Origin: Lysinibacillus sp. FSL M8-0337
Lineage (GTDB): Bacteria > Bacillota > Bacilli > Bacillales_A > Planococcaceae
Assembly (NCBI RefSeq): GCF_038593855.1
Contig: NZ_CP151996.1
Coordinates: 3,906,001 to 3,970,000, forward strand
Length of the DNA stretch: 64,000 nucleotides
Reading direction: 5' to 3'
Below, one piece after another: positions 1 through 8,859 of the stretch. The notes under the pieces are model-generated. The model was not told the DNA's origin. It ran no database searches and saw only the letters and a list, made by a program, of their open reading frames with translations. Made by a program: the position numbers and the translations under genes. Positions within the stretch are counted from its first letter, which is position 1; every line of letters starts with the position of its first letter.

Positions 1-1122
1 TTCCTTCCCCACTTTTTAATCGGTTGGGACTGGACGACAACGTTTTATCGAGCAATGGTACTTTTAGTAGTGGCATCTCCATGTGCACTGGTTGCATCCA
101 TTATGCCTGCCACATTAGCAGCTATTTCGAATGGCGCGAAAAACGGGATACTATTTAAAGGTGGCTTACACCTCGAGCACTTAAGTGCGTTACGTGCATT
201 AGCAGTCGATAAAACAGGAACTTTAACACAAGGTAAACCAATCGTAACAGACTTCATCGTACGCGATGGTTTAAATCAAGAAGAAACATTAGCAATTCTT
301 GCAGGTATTGAAGCTCAATCAAACCATCCTTTAGCACAAGCGATTACTACCTACGCTAAAGCACAACACATATCACAGTTTGCGCAAGCAACGATTGAAG
401 ATATCCCTGGCTGGGGCATGAAAGGCTTTGTTAATGGAACAGAGTATTTAATAGGTAAACCAGATTTTGTTGGAAGTGAAGAAGCTAACACATTCGCAAA
501 TAACGCATTATCAAAGCTTTCTGCTGAAGGTAAAACAGTAATTTTTATACGTGACAAGGAAGGTATTGTCGCACTTGCTGCATTAAAAGATACGGTTCGT
601 GATGAGGCAAAAAAAGCTGTCGCATTGTTAAAAGAATTAGGAATCGATGTTATCATGCTGACTGGCGATAATGAGAAAACGGCTAAAGTTATTGCAAAAG
701 AGGCAGGCGTTACTGAATTTGTGGCAGAATGTCTTCCTGAAACAAAAGTGACGGAAATGAAACGCCTCCTCGATCAACATAAATATGTAGGGATGGTTGG
801 TGACGGTATCAATGACGCACCAGCATTAGCAACAGCCACTACTGGTATTGCAATGGGCGAAGGGACAGATGTTGCCTTAGAAACAGCAGATGTCGTGTTA
901 ATGAAAAATGATTTATCTAAAATTGCCTATGCGGTTCGTCTTTCTCGCAAAATGCAACGAATCGTGAAACAAAATATTTTCTTCTCTATCGGCATTATTG
1001 TTTTATTAATTGCCTCTAACTTTTTACAAGTTGTCGATTTACCACTAGGTGTGATCGGTCATGAAGGCAGTACAATTCTCGTTATTTTAAACGGCTTACG
1101 AATGCTTAATAAAAATGTATAG
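1..1122 (+). CDS. P1B-4-type heavy-metal translocating P-type ATPase, C-terminal part
   Basis: The gene is cut by the window start; the reading frame is open from base 1. The visible 373 residues include the membrane metal-binding SPC motif (VASPCALVAS), the phosphorylation site DKTGTLT, the TGDN nucleotide-binding loop, GDGINDAP, and an HEGST motif in the last membrane segment. SPC together with HEGxT is the signature of the P1B-4 subgroup, which exports Fe(II), Co(II) or Zn(II); B. subtilis PfeT/ZosA belongs there. The expected product pumps metal out of the cytoplasm at the cost of ATP. The N-terminal actuator domain and any metal-binding domain lie outside the window, so the substrate cannot be refined. 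A strong terminator follows directly. Confidence 0.92.
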   Translation, partial: FLPHFLIGWDWTTTFYRAMVLLVVASPCALVASIMPATLAAISNGAKNGILFKGGLHLEHLSALRALAVDKTGTLTQGKPIVTDFIVRDGLNQEETLAILAGIEAQSNHPLAQAITTYAKAQHISQFAQATIEDIPGWGMKGFVNGTEYLIGKPDFVGSEEANTFANNALSKLSAEGKTVIFIRDKEGIVALAALKDTVRDEAKKAVALLKELGIDVIMLTGDNEKTAKVIAKEAGVTEFVAECLPETKVTEMKRLLDQHKYVGMVGDGINDAPALATATTGIAMGEGTDVALETADVVLMKNDLSKIAYAVRLSRKMQRIVKQNIFFSIGIIVLLIASNFLQVVDLPLGVIGHEGSTILVILNGLRMLNKNV

Positions 1123-1153
1123 AAAAGGTGGTCTCAAACCGAGACCACCTTTT
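1123..1153 (+). terminator. Intrinsic terminator of the metal ATPase gene
   Basis: A perfect 13-bp stem (AAAAGGTGGTCTC at 1123-1135, complement at 1141-1153) encloses a 5-nt loop. It starts at the stop codon and its descending arm ends in TTTT. Confidence 0.85.
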
Positions 1154-1190
1154 AAAGTGTCATCCAATTCATAAAAATAAACTACTGCCA

Positions 1191-1764
1191 TTGATTTTCG
1201 TTACGGGTTGCTCGCTTTCCGCGGGCGTGGCTTAAGCCTCCTCCTCCACTGCGCTACGTGCGGGGTCTTAAGTCTCACGTTTGTCCCGCAGGAGTCGAGC
1301 AACCCTTCACTACAATCGCAAAGTTTGTATCTGCTAGCATATGTGGGTGCCAGTCACTCACACAATTTTACTAAGTAAAAATCCACGTAGACCCCTGCGG
1401 GAACGCACAGAACGTAAGACGCTGGCATTCCGCGCGTTAGCGATGGTTGCGGCTTACGTCGTGCCCGCGGAAAGCAAGTGGATTTTTGCACTTTAAGAAG
1501 ACTCCCTAGTGCCAATCACTCACACAATTTTCTGCGATGCGTGATTAGTTGATTGGAGTGAAAGGCGCGACACTCCAGCAGGAACAGCACGAGCTGAAAA
1601 TCCATTTTTGCGGCGACAGCCGCAAAAATTAGTTGAAGCCGTGCCTGCGGAAAGGAAGCGCATGGAACGGAAATCAACGGTGTGCCTACGGAAGCATCCA
1701 TTGTATCTATATCCACGCATAGCAAAAAGTGTTAGATTGATTGCTGTCAATCTAACACTTTTTC
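1191..1764. repeat. Dispersed GC-rich repeat, copy A1
   Basis: This stretch has no credible gene. It is much more GC-rich than its surroundings and is almost identical to 36346-36770 over roughly the first 300 bases. It contains a long inverted pair (GGGTTGCTCG near 1204, CGAGCAACCC near 1296), GGCTTAAGCC, two degenerate copies of the GTGCCAGTCACTCACACAATT motif (near 1348 and 1510), and the hairpin AAAAAGTGTTAGATTGA/complement at 1724-1763. That hairpin also occurs at about 8797, 12330 and 44405. The segment around 1400-1480 is related to the 300-bp repeats at 8.6, 12.3 and 44.4 kb. Short open frames inside it are by-products of GC-rich DNA. Confidence 0.8.
1724..1763. terminator. Repeat-borne bidirectional hairpin downstream of the BrkB-like gene
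   Basis: A 17-bp perfect stem (1724-1740 and 1747-1763) with a 6-nt loop and A/T runs at both ends. It lies 22 bases past the stop of the minus-strand gene, so it probably serves as its terminator although it belongs to the dispersed repeat. Confidence 0.65.
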
Positions 1765-1785
1765 TCTTTTGTGCTACTTTTACAG

Positions 1786-2709
1786 TTATTTAATAGCACC
1801 TTCAGCTTTAAGCAATGCTCTCTTTTGCATCGTGGCATTTAAGACACCACCAAAAATTAAAATCATCCCAGTAAAATACAGCCACAGCATTAATATAATA
1901 ACGCCACCAATACTACCATATGTAGCAGAATAGTTTCCAAAATTACTAATATAGAAAGAAAAACCATATGTCACAAGCAACCATGCGAGCGTCGAAAACA
2001 TTGCGCCTGGCCAAACACCCATTAATTTCAATCGAGGTGTCGTATTCGGTACTAACCAGTAAATTGCCATCAACACTACAAAAATAAGTAACGGTGGCAT
2101 CGACCAGCGAATATTGCGCCAAAGGGATTCAAACTCATCTTCAATACTAACAATTGAAAATAAAAAATGACCAATTTGCTGTCCAAAAACAGGTAATAAA
2201 AGCGCGACTGCTATTACAATTACTAAAGCTATAGTAAATACAAGAGAGAGCCCTCGATCTATAAAGGTCACCCTATTTTCGGTATCGTACGCTTTATTTA
2301 AAGCTCTTAATAACGCATTGATTCCTTTTGACGCAGACCAAATCGTCCCAAGTACACCAATTGATAATAGGCTGCTATTACGGTTCGTTAGCACCTCATT
2401 TAATGTACTTTCTATCAACCTGTATACTTCATCAGGCATCAAATTAACTAAAAACGAATAAACTTGCGTTGTTTCTAAATTTAAATATGGCAAAAGCGTT
2501 ACAAGGAAAATGAGTAGGGGGAAGAAAGATAGCAAAAAGAAATAAGCAAGTTGCGCCCCGAGCGCCGATATTTCAACGCGTTGTATGCGAAGCATTAAAT
2601 CTTGGATAAAGCCTTTCGATGTCATCACATCTACCATATCTTCATTTGGCGAAAAAAATGCTTTTACTTCCGCAAATGAAGAACGTATGGATGCTTTTTT
2701 CTTTTCCAT
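1786..2709 (-). CDS. YihY/BrkB family inner-membrane protein
   Basis: A 307-residue protein with a cytoplasmic N-terminus and about six hydrophobic segments, including LGAQLAYFFLLSFFPLLIFLVTLLPY and the GSIGGVIILMLWLYFTGMILIFGG region, which are typical of the YihY/virulence-factor-BrkB family. The length is normal for the family. Members were once taken for RNase BN; their real function is unsettled (transport or envelope roles have been proposed). The start has a good ribosome binding site (AAGGAGGG). It lies 24 bases after a YtxH-like gene on the same strand, so the two probably form an operon. Confidence 0.85.
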   Translation of the reverse strand: MEKKKASIRSSFAEVKAFFSPNEDMVDVMTSKGFIQDLMLRIQRVEISALGAQLAYFFLLSFFPLLIFLVTLLPYLNLETTQVYSFLVNLMPDEVYRLIESTLNEVLTNRNSSLLSIGVLGTIWSASKGINALLRALNKAYDTENRVTFIDRGLSLVFTIALVIVIAVALLLPVFGQQIGHFLFSIVSIEDEFESLWRNIRWSMPPLLIFVVLMAIYWLVPNTTPRLKLMGVWPGAMFSTLAWLLVTYGFSFYISNFGNYSATYGSIGGVIILMLWLYFTGMILIFGGVLNATMQKRALLKAEGAIK

Positions 2710-2733
2710 TTAATTCCCTCCTTGAACTACAGC

Positions 2734-3060
2734 CTATTCTTTTTCTGGTGAGGTAAAGGCTGTTTTTGTATCGCTAATCATGCCTTGAATAGTGGAAGGT
2801 AATTCTTTAAATTCATCAACTTTCTCAGCTATTGTATTGACATTTTCTGATACGCTATCACAAAGTACTTTAGCTGCGATTACTTTTTCCTCAATTAAAT
2901 CTTGCAGTTCATTACGATGCGATGCGTAATATGATACTGCTTCCTTCATTTTTTTAGTAGTAGCGACAGTTTTCTCTCGTGTAGTACGATCAAACATGCT
3001 TAATGCAGCACCTACTGCAGCACCTACAACGATGGATGCTAATAATTTACTTTGTCCCAT
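2734..3060 (-). CDS. YtxH-like small membrane-anchored protein
   Basis: 108 residues. A short hydrophobic N-terminal segment (LLASIVVGAAVGAALSMF) is followed by a long charged helical region with repeated Lys/Glu/Asp and no catalytic motif. This is the layout of YtxH-domain proteins (general-stress or gas-vesicle-annotated), in which a membrane anchor carries an amphipathic coiled region. It is the first gene of a two-gene unit with the BrkB-like protein. A GGGGG-type ribosome binding site lies just upstream. The function is not known; the family assignment rests on architecture. Confidence 0.65.
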   Translation of the reverse strand: MGQSKLLASIVVGAAVGAALSMFDRTTREKTVATTKKMKEAVSYYASHRNELQDLIEEKVIAAKVLCDSVSENVNTIAEKVDEFKELPSTIQGMISDTKTAFTSPEKE

Positions 3061-3240
3061 ATTTTATATACCCCCTGCTTGTGTAATGTTTATTCCCTTT
3101 TTTATTATAATTAAACAGCTTACTGCCCTTATTCTACCCAATTACAGTCTATTTTTAAAGCAACGCACAATTACAGTGTTGACATTTTTTTTATTCAATG
3201 AAATGATATTGGCTAGGATTATGAAAGGTAGGTTAATTGA

Positions 3241-3462
3241 ATGGATTTATCTATATCGTCAAAAGAAAACGTTATTTATATGGTCGATCAAATGAAAGAT
3301 AAGCTTCGCATGGTCAATGTAGATGCCATGAAATCAGAGAATTTTGATGAAGCAAATTATGAAGATTTAGTCTATCTATACGAAATGGTTATGAAACGTG
3401 ACACATTTAGCCCTAGTGAAATGCAGGCTATCGTTGCTGAATTGGGCTCTTTACGCAAATAA
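3241..3462 (+). CDS. UPF0435 (DUF1128) family protein, YfkK-like
   Basis: A 73-residue soluble, acidic protein. The pattern [10 protein letters not shown], then [40 protein letters not shown], is characteristic of the UPF0435/DUF1128 family conserved in Bacillaceae (B. subtilis YfkK). No enzymatic role is known. It stands alone, transcribed divergently from the ytxH-like gene, with a modest ribosome binding site (GAAAGGTAGG), and ends at a bidirectional terminator shared with motB. Confidence 0.85.
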   Translation: MDLSISSKENVIYMVDQMKDKLRMVNVDAMKSENFDEANYEDLVYLYEMVMKRDTFSPSEMQAIVAELGSLRK

Positions 3463-3495
3463 TAGCAATGCCCTATAACCTTCCCTCTCTACACT

Positions 3496-3544
3496 AAAAA
3501 AGCTATTAGCAAGGACCTTTAAGTCATTTGCTAATAGCTTTTTC
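3496..3544. terminator. Bidirectional terminator between the UPF0435 gene and motB
   Basis: Arms AAAAAAGCTATTAGCAA (3496-3512) and TTGCTAATAGCTTTTT (3529-3544) form a long stem with A/T tails on both sides, between two convergent genes. Confidence 0.85.
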
Positions 3545-3550
3545 TTTTGA

Positions 3551-4327
3551 CTACTGCGTATTTTTCGCAGCAGAGCCATCTTCAGCAACAAGTGGTTGAA
3601 TTAATACTTCCACACGACGATTTTTCGCGCGCCCTTCAGCCGTATTATTTGGTGCAATGGCTTTATATTCCCCATACCCTTTTGCACTAAAATAAACCCG
3701 ATCAAGTTCTGAATTACTATTCACTAAAACCTTTAAAAAATTCACCGCTCGCATTACCGATAATTCCCAGTTTGAAGCGAATTCAGGACCTGTTTGTGGT
3801 ACGTTATCTGTATGACCAGTAATGACAACACTACGTGCTGGGTCAGACACTAATACTGCTGCAAGTTCACTAGCAATTTTGTTATACTCTGGCTTAATAG
3901 TAGCTTTACCTGGATCGAACAAAATGCTATCGCGAATTGTAACAAGTAAACCTTCATCTGTCATTTCTGTCGCGAATTGACCTTCCATCTCATTGACTGC
4001 AATAAAATTATCGACACTATCTTTAATTTCAGCTAGCTCCTGTTGATCTTTTAAATACGCTGAGTTTTGCTGTGGCTGTTGCGGTGTTTCATCATTCTTT
4101 GCATCTGGTGTTTGCATTGGAGATGGTTGTTCTAAAAAGCTCGACCCACCATCAAATATTTGATTAAACACTGCCGACATACGCTCTAATTTTTCTTGGT
4201 CAACTGAACTAGATGCAAAAAGTACGATAAATAACGCCAGTAATAACGTTAAAATATCAGCATATGGTACTAACCAAGACTCATCAACATGATCTTCATG
4301 CTTTTTTTTCTTAGCTTTCTTTGCCAA
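3551..4327 (-). CDS. motB: Flagellar motor stator protein MotB
   Basis: MotB anchors the proton-driven stator to peptidoglycan. The sequence shows a Lys-rich N-terminus, one membrane segment (WLVPYADILTLLLALFIVLF) carrying the conserved proton-binding Asp of PYAD, and a C-terminal OmpA-like domain with GHTDNVPQTG and GRAKNRRVEVLI. I place the start at the TTG at 4327, which gives MAKKAKKKKHEDHVDESWL, very like B. subtilis MotB. An upstream in-frame GTG at 4348 has no ribosome binding site. With this start the gene overlaps the motA end by 17 bases, implying translational coupling. PYAD and the absence of sodium-type features favour proton use. Confidence 0.93.
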   Translation of the reverse strand: MAKKAKKKKHEDHVDESWLVPYADILTLLLALFIVLFASSSVDQEKLERMSAVFNQIFDGGSSFLEQPSPMQTPDAKNDETPQQPQQNSAYLKDQQELAEIKDSVDNFIAVNEMEGQFATEMTDEGLLVTIRDSILFDPGKATIKPEYNKIASELAAVLVSDPARSVVITGHTDNVPQTGPEFASNWELSVMRAVNFLKVLVNSNSELDRVYFSAKGYGEYKAIAPNNTAEGRAKNRRVEVLIQPLVAEDGSAAKNTQ

Positions 4328-5114
4328 GGCCGCCCGCCCCGCTTTCACCCGTAATTTGACGACGCTCTTCCATCGTTAAATAAGAAGATAATTTTTGTTC
4401 AATAACACGTGGCGCTTCCCCCTCTAATACAGAAAGAATGCCTTCAATCATCATACGTTTTTGCTTTACTTCAACTGCTGATTTACGTTTTAACTTGTTG
4501 GCAAATGGATGCCATAACACGTAACCTGTAAAAATACCTAATAATGTTGCCATAAATGCACCTGATATAGCATGACCTAACTTATCAATATCATTCATAT
4601 TTCCTAATGCTGCGATTAACCCTACTACCGCACCGAGTACCCCTAATGTCGGGGCATATGTACCTGCTTGTGTAAAAATAGCCGAACCACTTATATGTCG
4701 TTCTTCCATCGCTTCTACTTCTTCCGTTAATACATCACGGATATAATCTGCGTTTTGACCATCAATTGCTAATGTAAGACCATTTTTTAAAAATGGATCT
4801 TCAATTTCTGAAGCCTTACTTTCTAGCGCTAACAATCCTTCACGACGAGCTAAATCGGCCCATTGTGAAAACATCTTAATAATTTCAATATCATCTGCTA
4901 GTTTTGTTTCTTTAAAAAGAATTTTAAATAGCTTTGGTACCCGCTTTAGTTCCTTCATAGGAAAGGCAATTGTTACAGCAGATATTGTACCGAAGATGAT
5001 AATTAAAATAGCCGCTGGATTGTAAAAGGCACTTAAACTTACTCCCTTTAACACCATCCCTGTTAATAGTGCAACTAGCGCTAAAATTATCCCTACTACT
5101 GACGATAAATCCAT
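4311..5114 (-). CDS. motA: Flagellar motor stator protein MotA
   Basis: 267 residues with four hydrophobic segments: two near the N-terminus (SSVVGIILALVALLTGMVL and AAILIIIFGTISAVTIAF) and two after the cytoplasmic loop (GTYAPTLGVLGAVVGLI and the GAFMATLLGIFTGYVLW region). The conserved Pro of the third segment (YAPTLG) is present. The cytoplasmic loop holds the charged residues that contact the rotor protein FliG. The start at 5114 follows a clean GGAGG; the longer frame to 5165 has no such site. It forms a two-gene operon with motB. Flagellar structural genes are not in the window. Confidence 0.94.
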   Translation of the reverse strand: MDLSSVVGIILALVALLTGMVLKGVSLSAFYNPAAILIIIFGTISAVTIAFPMKELKRVPKLFKILFKETKLADDIEIIKMFSQWADLARREGLLALESKASEIEDPFLKNGLTLAIDGQNADYIRDVLTEEVEAMEERHISGSAIFTQAGTYAPTLGVLGAVVGLIAALGNMNDIDKLGHAISGAFMATLLGIFTGYVLWHPFANKLKRKSAVEVKQKRMMIEGILSVLEGEAPRVIEQKLSSYLTMEERRQITGESGAGGLGKES

Positions 5115-5313
5115 ATTAGAACCTCCAAATCTTCTATACTTACTTATTTTCGTCCTATTTTCCATATTTTAAATAAACATATTATATAGTATAAATGTAT
5201 TTCATTATTTTTTCGATGAAATAAATGCTTTTTATTCACATTTCGACCATATTTGATTATATTGAATTAAGAATAATACACTAAATTGTCTATTATCGAA
5301 AGGAGTTAAGAAT

Positions 5314-6549
5314 TTGTTATTATCATTTGACACAAAATTACTAAGATATGCCGAATTAGCCGTGAAAATAGGAGTAAATATCCAGAAAAATCAATACCTT
5401 TATGTGAGTTGTTCGACCGATAACTTAAAATTAGCTGAAATAATTACTAAAATTGCTTATGAAAATGGTGCAAAACAGGTTTTTGTTGATTTATCAGATG
5501 ATCGACTTGTGCGCACACGTTATGAAAAAGCTCCAAAAGACTCATTTGATTTTTATCCTCCATGGAAAATTCAAGAGCGTGAATGGCTTGCAGAGCAAGG
5601 TGCTGCCTTTTTAAGCATCGTTTCACAAAACCCAGACCTCTTAAAGGATATCGATCATGAAAAAATTATGACTTTCCAAAAAGCATCAGGTCAAGCACTC
5701 GCTAACTACTATACTATGATGCGAGCAGATAAATTTAGCTGGACAGTAATTGCTGCTCCTTCTAAACAATGGGCAGCCAAAGTATTTCCATATCTACCAG
5801 AAGAACAGCAAGTTGAGGCATTATGGGAAGCAATCTTTGCTGCTACACGCACAGACCAAGATGAACCGGTCAATGCTTGGAAAACTCACGACGAACAGCT
5901 ACATAACAAAGCCGACTACCTAAATAAGAAACAATTTAAGTTCCTGCGCTATCAAGCTCCGGGAACAGATTTAACAATTGAGTTACCAAAGAAGCATATT
6001 TGGACAGGTGGCAGTAGTGTCAATATATATGGCAATACATTTATGGCAAATATGCCAACAGAAGAAGTTTTTACAGCCCCACTCAAAACAGGTGTCAATG
6101 GCTTTGTCTCAAGTACGAAACCTTTAAGCTATAGTGGCAATATTATCGACCAGTTTACATTAACATTTAAAGATGGTCGTATTATCGATATACAAGCACA
6201 GCAAGGACAAGATATTTTAGCATCACTTGTTGCAACAGATGAAGGTGCACAGTATCTTGGGGAAATAGCACTTGTTCCCCACCAATCGCCTATCTCACAA
6301 TCCGGATTATTATTTTACAATACATTATTCGATGAAAATGCCTCTAACCATTTAGCTATAGGTAATGCCTATTCCTTTTGTATAGAAGGTGGCAAAGAAA
6401 TGTCATCAAAAGAATTGCTGTCTCACGGTCTAAATCAAAGTTTAACGCATGTTGACTTTATGATTGGCTCTGCTAATATGGATATTGATGGCATCGCAGC
6501 TGATGGTCAAATTGAACCAATTTTCCGCAATGGCAACTGGGCCTTTTAA
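5314..6549 (+). CDS. ampS: M29-family metallo-aminopeptidase, copy 1
   Basis: A 411-residue protein of the thermophilic aminopeptidase family M29 (AmpS of B. subtilis), cytosolic enzymes that remove N-terminal residues using two metal ions. Visible features are the N-terminal AELAVKIGVNIQKNQYL, the TDLTIELPKKHIWTGG region, PTEEVFTAP, LPLG-type loops, and the C-terminal metal-ligand region FDENASNHLAIGNAYS and HVDFMIGSANMDIDG. It starts with TTG behind AAAGGAG. It is transcribed divergently from motA and stands alone. A clearly related second copy lies at 19752-20981, so this organism has at least two M29 enzymes. Confidence 0.9.
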   Translation: MLLSFDTKLLRYAELAVKIGVNIQKNQYLYVSCSTDNLKLAEIITKIAYENGAKQVFVDLSDDRLVRTRYEKAPKDSFDFYPPWKIQEREWLAEQGAAFLSIVSQNPDLLKDIDHEKIMTFQKASGQALANYYTMMRADKFSWTVIAAPSKQWAAKVFPYLPEEQQVEALWEAIFAATRTDQDEPVNAWKTHDEQLHNKADYLNKKQFKFLRYQAPGTDLTIELPKKHIWTGGSSVNIYGNTFMANMPTEEVFTAPLKTGVNGFVSSTKPLSYSGNIIDQFTLTFKDGRIIDIQAQQGQDILASLVATDEGAQYLGEIALVPHQSPISQSGLLFYNTLFDENASNHLAIGNAYSFCIEGGKEMSSKELLSHGLNQSLTHVDFMIGSANMDIDGIAADGQIEPIFRNGNWAF

Positions 6550-6692
6550 GTAAATAGTCAGTCCTAATAATATTATTCTAGGCTAGGTATCTTATGGATG
6601 TCATAAATTATCCTTACATTTTCCTAGCAACCTATTGTATAATTAGTGTAGTTCATATAGTAGATTATTGTAAGTAGAGAGGAGCTTTTATA

Positions 6693-6827
6693 ATGTTCAT
6701 TACAACTGTACTTGGCTTTTCAGCCGTATTATTAATTTCTATGGGATTCTTTATCCACTATCTACAAGTTGGCTTAGATAGCAAATCTTCTGTAACTGTA
6801 GATCCACAACCAAAAGAAAAATATTAA
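6693..6827 (+). CDS. Small membrane protein, 44 residues
   Basis: A short gene in the 460-base gap after the aminopeptidase. A strong ribosome binding site (AGAGGAGC) lies 7 bases before an ATG. The product has one hydrophobic segment (TVLGFSAVLLISMGFFIHYL) and a short polar tail ending in PQPKEKY. A terminator follows 7 bases after the stop. Good start signals, one membrane helix and a dedicated terminator support a real gene. The family is not recognised. Confidence 0.7.
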   Translation: MFITTVLGFSAVLLISMGFFIHYLQVGLDSKSSVTVDPQPKEKY

Positions 6828-6833
6828 TCATAT

Positions 6834-6866
6834 AAAAACAGCTACTTCAAGTAGCTGTTTTTTTTA
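6834..6866 (+). terminator. Terminator of the 44-residue membrane protein gene
   Basis: Stem AAAAACAGCTACTT (6834-6847) with complement AAGTAGCTGTTTTT, followed by a T run. Confidence 0.85.
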
Positions 6867-7010
6867 TTTATAAATATGTCATATTAGATTAGCTAAATAA
6901 TTTACCAAACTCCTTTTTTTTTCATGAAAATTGCGTGAATATTGTCATTATTATTTGCATATTTACATTTTTGCTCTAAAATATTTCATTAGGGAAGGGA
7001 GCAAACTTTC

Positions 7011-7571
7011 ATGACAATGTTAAAAGAGATTTTAAAGTTTAATGAAGATTTCGTTCAAGAAAAAAAATATGAGCCTTTTATTACAACTAAGTACCCAGAT
7101 AAGCGTATCGTTATTTTATCTTGTATGGACACTCGCCTTGTAGAACTATTACCAAAAGCGATGAATTTAAGAAACGGCGACGTTAAAATTGTAAAAAGTG
7201 CTGGTGCTTTAGTGAGTCACCCATTCGGTGCAGTAATGCGTAGTTTACTCGTTGCGGTTTATGGATTGCAAGCTGATGAAGTGTATGTAGTTGGGCATTA
7301 TGACTGTGGTATGAGCGCAGTTGATCCAGATGCAATGCTTAACCAAATGGTAGACCGAGGTATTAAAGAAGAAACCATTAAGATGATGGAGTACTCTGGT
7401 ATTGATTTAAAAGATTTCTTACGTGGTTTCGGCGATGTAGCAACAAGCGTGAAGAAAAGTGTCGATACAATTCGTAATCACCCGTTAATGGTTGATAGTG
7501 TCCCTGTTCACGGTTTAGTTATTGACCCAAATACTGGTCGCCTTGATTTAATTGACGACGGTAGTAAATAA
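7011..7571 (+). CDS. Beta-class carbonic anhydrase
   Basis: 186 residues catalysing reversible CO2 hydration. The zinc ligands are visible as Cys38 (in SCMDTR), His96 and Cys99 (in GHYDCG), with the Asp40-Arg42 dyad of the SCMDTR motif. The length fits the short bacterial type. The start at 7011 is preceded by GGGAAGGGAG; Met3 is an alternative. It is monocistronic, and a terminator follows. The closest known Bacillus relative by layout is YvdA-like. The physiological role (bicarbonate supply or pH) is inferred. Confidence 0.92.
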   Translation: MTMLKEILKFNEDFVQEKKYEPFITTKYPDKRIVILSCMDTRLVELLPKAMNLRNGDVKIVKSAGALVSHPFGAVMRSLLVAVYGLQADEVYVVGHYDCGMSAVDPDAMLNQMVDRGIKEETIKMMEYSGIDLKDFLRGFGDVATSVKKSVDTIRNHPLMVDSVPVHGLVIDPNTGRLDLIDDGSK

Positions 7572-7622
7572 AACGATAACGCCAAAGGCATAGTTTTTGG
7601 CAGAAAAGCTTTCTATATAATT

Positions 7623-7671
7623 AAAAAATGTGTCTATCGTTTCGAATTATCGAATGATAGACACATTTTTT
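7623..7671 (+). terminator. Terminator of the carbonic anhydrase gene
   Basis: Arms AAAAAATGTGTCTATC (7623-7638) and GATAGACACATTTTTT (7656-7671) form a 16-bp stem ending in a T run. Confidence 0.85.
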
Positions 7672-7809
7672 ATTGGCTTTTGTTATATTATATCGCTGTA
7701 AATAATGTAGTAGACATTCCTTTTATTGAACATATCTTGCGTTTCACACAATAATTAGGTAAATTTATGTAATAATACTATAAAAAGTAAACTATAATTG
7801 GAGGACAAT

Positions 7810-8559
7810 ATGTATACTTATCATTCGATTTCAGCAGAAGTTTATAATCTAGATAAACCAATCGGCACATCATTCGGTGATGTCGAATATTATAGCGACA
7901 GACTTCAGCATGTCAAAGGAAAAATATTAGAACCAGCTGTTGGAACAGGGCGTATTTTAATTCCTTTACTTGAACAAGGTTTTGCTATTGAAGGCTTTGA
8001 TTTATCCGAAGAAATGTTAGACTACTGTCGAAGCAATCTACAAGAGGCACAGAAAGAAACAACTATTTATCAAGCAAATATGGAGACATTCCAATCTGAT
8101 CAACTTTATGAAGCAATCATAATCCCTACTGGAACATTTTTATTAATTACTGATGATGAAAAAGCTATGACTAGTCTATCTAATTTTTATCATCATTTAG
8201 AACCAAATGGAAGATTGATAGTCGATATATTTTTGCAACCAGATTTTCATGAAGGCAGCTCTCAATATCGAACGTTTACAAATAAGCAAGATGAATTGAT
8301 TACATTGCAAATAACACAATCTGCAATCAATTATATTGAACAAACGACAACTACCCACCATCGCTATGATAAATGGAAAGAAGGCAAATGTATCGAAAGC
8401 GAATTTGAAATATTCACCTTAAAATGGTATGGAATTCAAGAATTTAAAAGGCTTTTAATGCAAATTGGCTTTAAAGATATCGTTATTTCATCTGATTATT
8501 GTTATAAGCAATATCCTACAAATCGAAATCAAACCATCACCTTTGAAGCTGTTAAATGA
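7810..8559 (+). CDS. Class I SAM-dependent methyltransferase
   Basis: 249 residues with a Rossmann-type S-adenosylmethionine pocket: ILEPAVGTGRILIPLL (motif I, E/DxGxGxG-like), the acidic residue at the end of strand 2 (GFDLSEEMLDYCR), and IIIPTGTFLLI near motif IV. The substrate cannot be told from the sequence; the family acts on small molecules as well as macromolecules. I choose ATG 7810 because TTGGAGGAC just upstream is the ribosome binding site, not coding sequence. It is a single gene, followed by a dispersed repeat. Confidence 0.82.
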   Translation: MYTYHSISAEVYNLDKPIGTSFGDVEYYSDRLQHVKGKILEPAVGTGRILIPLLEQGFAIEGFDLSEEMLDYCRSNLQEAQKETTIYQANMETFQSDQLYEAIIIPTGTFLLITDDEKAMTSLSNFYHHLEPNGRLIVDIFLQPDFHEGSSQYRTFTNKQDELITLQITQSAINYIEQTTTTHHRYDKWKEGKCIESEFEIFTLKWYGIQEFKRLLMQIGFKDIVISSDYCYKQYPTNRNQTITFEAVK

Positions 8560-8624
8560 TTTTGCTAGTTTAGGTTCTAAAAAATAAAATGTAACAAAGG
8601 TGTTAGTACAATTAACGAAACCTT

Positions 8625-8833
8625 AGCTATTCATTCTTTAATTAGAAGTGAGCATTAGTTGTTGGTAGCAAAGGCGGTGACTCCTGCTCAGAACGCACAC
8701 TGCGTAAGACGCGGGCATTCTGCGTGTTAGCGAGGGTTGAGGTTTACTGTGCTGAGCGGAAAGCACCGCCTAAGCGGACAACAATGGCGCAGCAAAAAAG
8801 TGTTAGATTGATAGCAGTCATCTAACACTTTTT
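8625..8833 (-). repeat. Dispersed 300-bp-class repeat, copy B1 (shortened)
   Basis: Reverse-oriented relative of the elements at 12311-12622 and 44387-44685. It shares the TAGAAGTG...TAGTTGTTGGTAGC segment, the GAACGCACA...GTAAGACGC and GTTAGCGAGGGTTG blocks and the AAAAAGTGTTAGATTGA hairpin (8797-8832). It lacks the GGCTGAGACAAAA-like end on the hairpin side, so it looks truncated. It fills the gap between the methyltransferase gene and the convergent GNAT gene, where its hairpin may terminate transcription. Confidence 0.75.
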
Positions 8834-8859
8834 GTACTTTATTATAACTTGTTGTGTGT

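Noticed and set aside
1516-1793. Short open frames in the 1.5-1.8 kb region
   Set aside because: They lie within the GC-rich dispersed repeat, lack ribosome binding sites and have atypical amino-acid composition.
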